A stretch of DNA of 64,000 nucleotides from Phyto melanocephala (taxonomy: Eukaryota; Arthropoda; Insecta; Diptera; Rhinophoridae): the NCBI GenBank assembly GCA_941918925.1, contig OW799234.1:70679043-70743042 (forward strand), written 5' to 3'. Shown in pieces: positions 57,964 to 64,000 of this stretch. The position numbers and the translations under genes are program-made. The notes below the pieces were generated by a model. The model was given only the letters and a program-made list of their open reading frames with translations. It was not told where the DNA came from and did no database searches. The number at the start of each line of letters is the position of its first letter. Within the stretch, counting starts at the first letter, position 1.

Positions 57964-58967
57964 ATACTTCTCAACTGTGCTGCACAAGGGTATATATAGC
58001 TTTGTCATTCCGTTTGTATTTTATACAATTTTCATTTCCGATCCCATAAAGTATATATTTTCTGAAAGCTTATGAATAGAGGAGTCAATTAAGGACTGAC
58101 CGTCTGTTCGTCTGCCAGTCTGTCTGTGTGTTGGTTGAAATCAACATTTAGAAGCAATCATAAGTTCCTCAGATCTGTGTATTTAACAATCTTTTGGAAA
58201 TATCCGGGAATTAATCGCTATTGAAATACAGTAAAATCGCTTCATAACTTTCTAAGATATCAGCAAATAAACATGAATGTCTCCGGTTTTTTCTCATATT
58301 TTTAACAACATAAAATAAAACTTTTCAGCCATACTACTATTTGTAGATAAATAAGCCTCTAGAGATATTCGTACAAAATTTTGGATAAAGCGATCTCTAA
58401 TCGGTAAAGTTATAGGCAAAATATTTTGTTTTTAACATATATTCCAAAAATTTACAAACGAAAATCAATTTTTTCATCATCTAGACAACCGAGAGTGTCA
58501 ATATTGGTATCATCTGAAAGGACTTGACTTGTGCAATAAAAAAATTAAAATTCATGTTGGCCGCTACTACAAAATGGAGGACAATAAATTTTTATATGGG
58601 TCAAATCTGGTATTTTAAAATGTAACTTCTTGAACACCCTCAATATTGGTATCAAATGAAAGCGCTTGACCAGTAAAATACAGTAAATTAATAAAAAAAT
58701 GTAAAATCCAAAATGGCATCTAAAACAAAATGGCGGATCAAATTTTTTTAACCCCATCAATATGGATATCGAATTGAAGGGCTTGACTAGTAGAATGCAG
58801 TTAGCTACGTAAAAATTCAAACTCAAGAATGGCGTCGGAAATAAAAAGGAAAAATGGCGTATAACATTAAAAATAAGTTACGCTACGATGTGGGATTATA
58901 CCTATGTACATGATGGTGAAGGGTATTATGGTCGATTCGGAGCGCCGAACATAGCACTCTTACTTAT
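57964..58967 (-). mobile_element. Mini-me-like element, type C (C2), long copy
   Basis: tatacttctcaactgtgctg with caagggtata, 'atcccataaagtatatat', a CTGACCGTCTGTTCGTCTGC run, 'aagcctctagagatattcgt', and the end attcggagcgccgaac with 'atagcactcttacttat'. About 1 kb. Inside at 58497-58860 are three diverged tandem units. Confidence 0.75.
58497..58860. repeat. Three ~115-bp tandem units inside C2
   Basis: Each unit holds 'caatattggtatca', 'gaaagg/cgcttgac', 'aataaaaaaatgtaaa' and 'aaaatgg'. Diverged but in register. Copy C3 keeps one or two of them. Confidence 0.6.
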
Positions 58968-58969
58968 TT

Positions 58970-61030
58970 TTTACTTTTACTCTTATGCAACATTTCAATG
59001 TTGACAGTTTTATTTTTCAATTACTATTTTCATAGTCGTCGAAGATAGATGGATTTTGCGAATATATTTTTTATAAAGTCCTTTTAGTACAGAATTAATA
59101 ATACCAAGCACAGTAATTAATTGATATTAATTTTAGTTTTTTAGTTAATTTACAATTAAAATTCTTAAAGCATATTCGGCTAATTCACAAGCTTTTATAA
59201 GTGGCGTATTGTCACAATTTCATAATTTGAATAAATTTTAAAAAGGTCTAAAAATTTTACAATAAGTAATATAAAACCCGTAATATGCTTGTTTAGACTT
59301 ATCTTGTTGTTTGATACTATTTGAATATCTTTGTTTTATAGTTTTTATTATATATGGAAAATATTAATATAAAGTTTAGTTTTTTAAAATCAATTTACAA
59401 ACATTAAAATCATTTCTAAATTGTTTGAACTTCTGACTTTATGAAAAATGTCACTTAGGACATCTTTGTTAATTAGCCAATTGTTTTGTTTTTAGTAAAA
59501 TATTAAACCCATTTAATGGTAATTTTTTTAAAAATTAGGACAACATGAAAATACCATTGATACACCTCGCAAATTTGCCAACTATCTTAAAGTGTATTCC
59601 TTTTAATAAGTAGTCTTTTTTGGTAAAAGGTTTAAAATGAAAGCACATTTTTACCGAAAACTAAAAAAAGTTGTAGTCGTATTCTTTTTTAAGGGACAGA
59701 ATTAAAGTAAATGTTTTAGTTTTTGTGAAAACTTAAAAACATTAAAAAAATAAAAAATAATAACTAAAGATATTTTCCACAAACACGCCTATTTTGTTGC
59801 TACAACAGACACCAACAGATCTTAATCTCTAGAGGTTTGAAAAATAACTGATATTCTAATCCCACACTTTGGCATGCGTGTCCTTTGCAACTACTACTAA
59901 AAGCAATTATATTTTATTCATTAAAATACTCATATGACAATTATTTATTTCTCTTAATTAACTAAAAATCACAAAATCTTAATACTATTTTTAAGAAAAC
60001 ATTTGGCAGATGTCTAAATAAATTTGAGAAGAAAGTCTTTGAATTAAAACAACACATGTGTAAATGTGTATATTGAAAGATGTATAAATCAGAAACTAAA
60101 CATTAATTATAAATCATGAATTTAATACCGTAACAAAATATGAACTAATGTCCCCCCACACACATACACATAAAACATAAAACAACAACAACCATTTTAT
60201 ATGAAATAAAAACCATCAACCACCACACACCCAGCTCTCCTCATGAAAGGAAAATCACAATATATGGCCGCCCACTACTCCCCTTACACCATTACCATAA
60301 TCACTATCCTTATGTTGCTAAAAAAAAGTGCCAAAGATAATATTAAGTATAATAAAATACATATTATTTCAACTATACAAACATCATTATATGTATATGT
60401 ATGTACATATAATCACCTAACAAGCAAACCTACACACACATTCACACTGGACTTTAGTCTATAATTTACATGAATTTTTAAAAATCATCACAGAAAAAAA
60501 ATAAGACTCAAGGAGGAGTTGCAAAACAAACAGAATGAGCATAAAGTTAAAATCCAAAGAAACTTGTCCAAATTTAGTTCTAGTTAAGGATAAACATTAA
60601 GTAATTTTGTTATTTTTTTTATATTCGGTTTTAGGAAACGAAACTTGTTATACACATACAGACATACCAATTATAGACGTATGTATTTACAGTATGTTGG
60701 AGAGACTAAAAAATGAAATTTGAATCATGGCACAAAATCAAACACAAATCACTAGAGAGAAATGTAACGACCAACCAATTCACACATATGCATGTGTGTT
60801 TGTGTTCATAATATTGAACTAATTTGACAAGACAAAAAATATCTGATTGTACACAATTACAAAAACATCATCATCAATACAATCCAGTTTTATAAATTTT
60901 GTATTCAGTGTTGCCATGTGTATATACACTTATACATATGTGTATATATATTTGGGGTCCCATCTCGATTTCAAAACTAACAATCGGCTTTCATTCCTTC
61001 ACTTAGTCCCCCGATTAGAAAATGATTTTA
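58970..61030. other. Spacer, nothing recognised
   Basis: A/T-rich with CA/TATG runs near 60150 and 60390; ORFs at 60243 and 60847 are microsatellite-derived. Confidence 0.35.
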
Positions 61031-61035
61031 CATTG

Positions 61036-61330
61036 CCGACTGGTGATTGTCAATAAATTTAATAGCGCAGTCCTTCTTAACCGCCAGCATCTTTATTAGA
61101 CTGATGTTCGCCATATCATTAACAATTAGTGGGGGCCGACCTGTGAGCCTTAGTCTACTGCAATCTGAGTCTACTAGCCACTGTAAGTACGAGGTCCAGG
61201 ATTCTGATATGCTCTATAAATAAAGAAACTAAAGTCAGTATTCATGTCCTCGTTGGGCATGAATCCATTTGCTATGAGCATGCGTTGCAGCCCTCGATCA
61301 CCTTTATTCGACTCATGCGCTCTACAGCCA
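61036..61330 (-). pseudogene. Non-LTR retrotransposon C-terminal fragment, sister of the 6.2-kb copy
   Basis: On the minus strand the end reads SRLRLTGRPPLIVNDMANIS, then LIKMLAVKKDCAIKFIDNHQ and SAM before a stop. The plus-strand copy at 6251-6631 has GRLRITGKHTLSVNAMGDLS and ILAITKDCVMKIVDNHQSAV at the same place. Further upstream, NKGDRGLQRMLIANGFMPNE fits the LTGHG...YL region in decayed form. The Cys-rich box is damaged. Same element family, more decayed and 5'-truncated. Confidence 0.6.
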
Positions 61331-61689
61331 TCAGAGTTTCTTTAACTTTTTAAAGTTAGAGGTCTAAAATTTTTCTACAGCCCGCCCAGCCAGAGGAGTT
61401 AGTAATGCCTCCATAACCCGAAAAAACAATAACTCCAAGGGGTAGATACTTTGTCAAAGTAACATGACCCGGGGATCGTTGTAAATATTTCTAGTCAGTT
61501 TATTGTTCTGCCTTTATTGATTCCACTTAATAATATATTCTATTATTACATATAATCCCTATGCCATTGAAAATTGTATCTTGTTTTTTACAGTCTGCTA
61601 TTTGCATTTGTCATTCGCTGCTATGCACGGATTAAATATTCTCTTTTTTATTCTCAGTAATATTTGTGTTGACCAAATACTTAGTGCGT

Positions 61690-62130
61690 TTTGTTTGTTT
61701 TCCATGTCTTCAACTTATTCCAACGACATTCTACAAACTAGGTAGCAAAAGGATATTTCATACTGTAGCCGTTGGTTCTAGATCATTATATGGTTTTCCG
61801 TTAAGTTATTTATATGCATTGTATGCACCTTGTACAGATTTATCTTTAAGCCCGCTTCACTTGCCAGTGCATTCAATTCACTCATTTTGTTCTGTATATA
61901 AGAGAATTTTTGGGACACGAGGCAAATGTCAACTACACAATCGAGGTCCTTTAGTTGGTAATATAGGTTTCATATAATTTTTTTTTTTCTTCGTGGGGAC
62001 TAACATTATTTCATCCAAAGCAGTTGCGAACAGGCATCCTTGTCTACTTCAATATTCGTCTGTGAATCAAGACTGGCCTTACCAATGTGGCACACATGTA
62101 ATTACATTGTTGGTACAAGATTTATTATCG
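61690..62130 (-). pseudogene. Reverse transcriptase fragment, RTE-like
   Basis: Minus strand: SRQGCLFATALDEIMLVP resembles the 'GVRQGCLLSP.LF...IDWIM' motif. QLKDLDCVVDICLVS matches 'LEDLDYADDICLLS', the catalytic box, with the first Asp of the ADD pair changed to Val. KFSYIQNKMSELNALASEAG and LKINLYKVHTMHIN follow as in RTE/R4-like elements. Frames shift between pieces. It lies just upstream of the fragment at 61036, but that tail is of another type, so it may be a separate element. Confidence 0.6.
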
Positions 62131-62196
62131 TCAGCTATACATCCTTTGCTCAAAATATCAACAAATTACACTACACTGCAGTGAGCTAAAGACATA

Positions 62197-62447
62197 TCGA
62201 TGCCTTACTTCCTCAACCTCGTAACTTAAAAAATACGTTTTTGCCTTTTTCATATCAAACGATTGTTTTATGCTTTAACTAAAAAAGATTAGTATATTAT
62301 TACTACTAATATACTTAAATGCAATCCTTAATAATTTCATTTAAACTTTTAACCAAACACCGAAGTATAAAAAGATGAACCGTTTTTCTTTTCTCTCCTA
62401 AAAAATTTTATTTTTTAAGATACGAGGTTGAGGAAGTAAGGCATCGA
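62197..62447. mobile_element. MITE with 38-bp inverted ends and TA duplication
   Basis: tcgatgccttacttcctcaa, then cctcgtaacttaaaaaat, is inverted at 62410-62447 with one mismatch. TA at 62195-62196 and 62448-62449. 251 bases, A/T-rich interior, no ORF. Confidence 0.8.
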
Positions 62448-62449
62448 TA

Positions 62450-62789
62450 TTTGAAATTGAGAAATACCAAGTATATGTAAGGAGAATCGTCAGTGCACCG
62501 AGCGTTGTATTTTAATTCGTAGGGTATTTATCTATTTTACGTAGTAACGATGCATTCTGAAGTTTGTTAAATCATCTCGTTATATTTCTCCTACAAATTT
62601 GAATCTACTCTTTAAGAAGTGTCCTCAATTTAACGCAATATTTGAATTTATCACAATTTTTGCAGCAAAGTGTTGGCCACCCTAACAAAGGCTATTCCAT
62701 AGGGTTAGGTTAGCAAAAATGTAGCGTTATACGACTAACGCGTCTTCATTTTTGAACGATATTTCAAAGGTAATTAAAGCTTGGCGGTA
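62450..62789. other. Spacer, nothing certain
   Basis: 'gttggccaccctaac' at 62672 could be a mariner end belonging to the next relic; unproven. Confidence 0.3.
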
Positions 62790-63065
62790 TCAGTTTAAGT
62801 ACACACCGTGGAGAAAGAAATTTGCAAGTTTCGTCAACAACGCTGAATTGAGTTTCCAGGATTGTCACTAAGACTCTCGCGTACTGCTTCCGATTGACAT
62901 TTGGTAAAACAGTATGTTTGGAGTCTCCAGTTGATTCACTCTGAATTTTTCAATTAATCTCCTTCCATTTGACGAAGTTACAACTCTATTACGATCATAT
63001 TTTTTGTGAAATTTTCGAACTAAGGCCGCCAACCTTAAATGATTTTGAAAATAATAATCTATCAA
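62790..63065 (-). pseudogene. Mariner transposase N-terminus
   Basis: Minus strand: YYFQNHLRLAALVRKFHKKY, then DRNRVVTSSNGRRLIEKFRV is the first helix-turn-helix of a DD41D-like transposase (pattern 'YY.NG.SLA..VRKFR..FGRNR.VTSST..RLIEKFR'). In another frame, AVRESLSDNPGNSIQRC then NLQISFSTVC is the second helix-turn-helix/linker. A start codon region is not clear and the catalytic domain is absent. Confidence 0.65.
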
Positions 63066-63071
63066 TTTTTA

Positions 63072-64000
63072 CTAACCCTTACCTGTCGGCTGTCGAATTA
63101 TTAACTTAACAAATGGCGACAAATGAAATCTTGTCTTTATTTTGGGACACGCTTTAAAAGTATAACATCGACTTTGTTTATTGTATTTGAAAGGATAAGA
63201 CCTATAGGTGTTGCAACCCTTCCGTATCTTTTCTTGTTTAACTCTATGATAGCGCCGTTTGCCACTAGTTCTTAAACTGATCATTGAAACAAGCTTGATA
63301 TACAAATGGGAAGATAAAACTTGGGCTAACATAATTGGGTGTGTTTAAATAAGCTTTGGCGGATGCCAACCAGAAACCTGTATCTTTTTTGTTTAAAAAT
63401 GCCACTCGCATTTTCCTCTATATTTTGAATTTCGACTGATATTTGATTATAGGCTGTTTGCAACAGATGTAAGGATTAAAGGATTTTTTATTCAAAAAAA
63501 CTTATATATTTGGTTGTTGGGTTTCAGCCAAATATATATTAGTGAAAAATTATGGGAGCATATCCCGAAAAATTTAGTAAATTACAAAAAATCTTAAAGT
63601 AGAACTTAAAAAAAATAATTCAATTATTTAATATTTTTTAGAACATTATATGGCAACACTGTTTATAGTTGAAGTTAAATGAGTATAATGTTGGCATGTG
63701 ATGTCGCCTTTACTGCTGTTCTGTTGCTACCATTGTCGTTTGCTAAATAAAAAAGGTATTATAATTTAAGTGCAATGATCAGCAAACGAATACTCAAAAA
63801 AAATAAGACCGAAAAATTTGTAGTGGGTACACTGAGAAAAATATATGTACCTGGGAAGGCACAGTTATTTTTTGTCAAAATTTTAAACTGATTTAATTTT
63901 ATATGCTATTTTTTATATTTTTTCAAATTTCGGCTGGTTGATCATTGCACCCCTCAGGATGGTCTAGTTACGCCCATGACTATACTTCCAGAAAAGTATA
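63072..64000. other. Spacer, nothing recognised
   Basis: An 86-codon basic minus-strand ORF (63072-63332) has no recognised family. The rest is A/T-rich. Confidence 0.3.

Noticed and set aside
61666..61977. 103-codon plus-strand ORF
   Set aside because: Antisense of the reverse transcriptase fragment read on the minus strand.

Overview
The window is A/T-rich eukaryotic DNA (long A/T runs, CA/TG and TATG microsatellites) with no long open reading frame and no exon chain that I can assign to a host gene. Recognisable content is almost wholly fossil transposable elements. Their types point to a fly (Diptera): many mini-me-like interspersed repeats carrying GTCY/RGAC runs and an 'actttatggggtc' box, Tc1/mariner copies with DD41D catalytic spacing (the rosa-type group), an LTR element with a SAP-domain gag start, and non-LTR retrotransposon ends. 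A calyptrate fly (blow fly or house fly relatives) is my inference. The window most likely lies in a large intron or an intergenic region.

Layout. 0-14 kb: a mini-me-like copy with its own insertion, a non-LTR C-terminus, a Tc1 tail, a hAT tail, a small deleted mariner, a second mini-me type, a strong hairpin, and a small LTR element (two LTRs, primer binding site, SAP ORF). 14.6-16.9 kb: a mariner with both terminal inverted repeats, split by a mini-me-like insertion. 20.6-22.5 kb: an internally deleted mariner with TA duplications, then an element with perfect 59-bp inverted repeats. 24.6-30.8 kb: densely packed mini-me-like copies (two in opposite orientation side by side), a mariner with a MITE nested inside, and a CR1/L2-like reverse transcriptase relic. 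33.4-37.9 kb: an RNase H relic and more mini-me and mariner fragments. 41.3-43.1 kb: a piggyBac transposase fossil, the longest coding remnant here. 47.3-55.9 kb: another mariner, a 115-bp tandem array, a candidate tRNA-derived SINE, a DD41D transposase relic and more mini-me copies. 58-64 kb: a long mini-me-like copy with internal tandem repeats, two non-LTR relics, a TA-flanked MITE and a mariner N-terminus.

No gene set works together as a pathway. The biology is element against element: nested insertions, non-autonomous derivatives that still have ends, and modular repeats that exchange or invert pieces. The strongest leads are a mini-me-type copy whose tRNA-like/A-T module is inverted relative to its flanks, two mariner copies sharing one internal deletion junction, and a tiny LTR element that keeps only the SAP-domain start of gag. 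Element names come from remembered family features and motifs, not from database searches.
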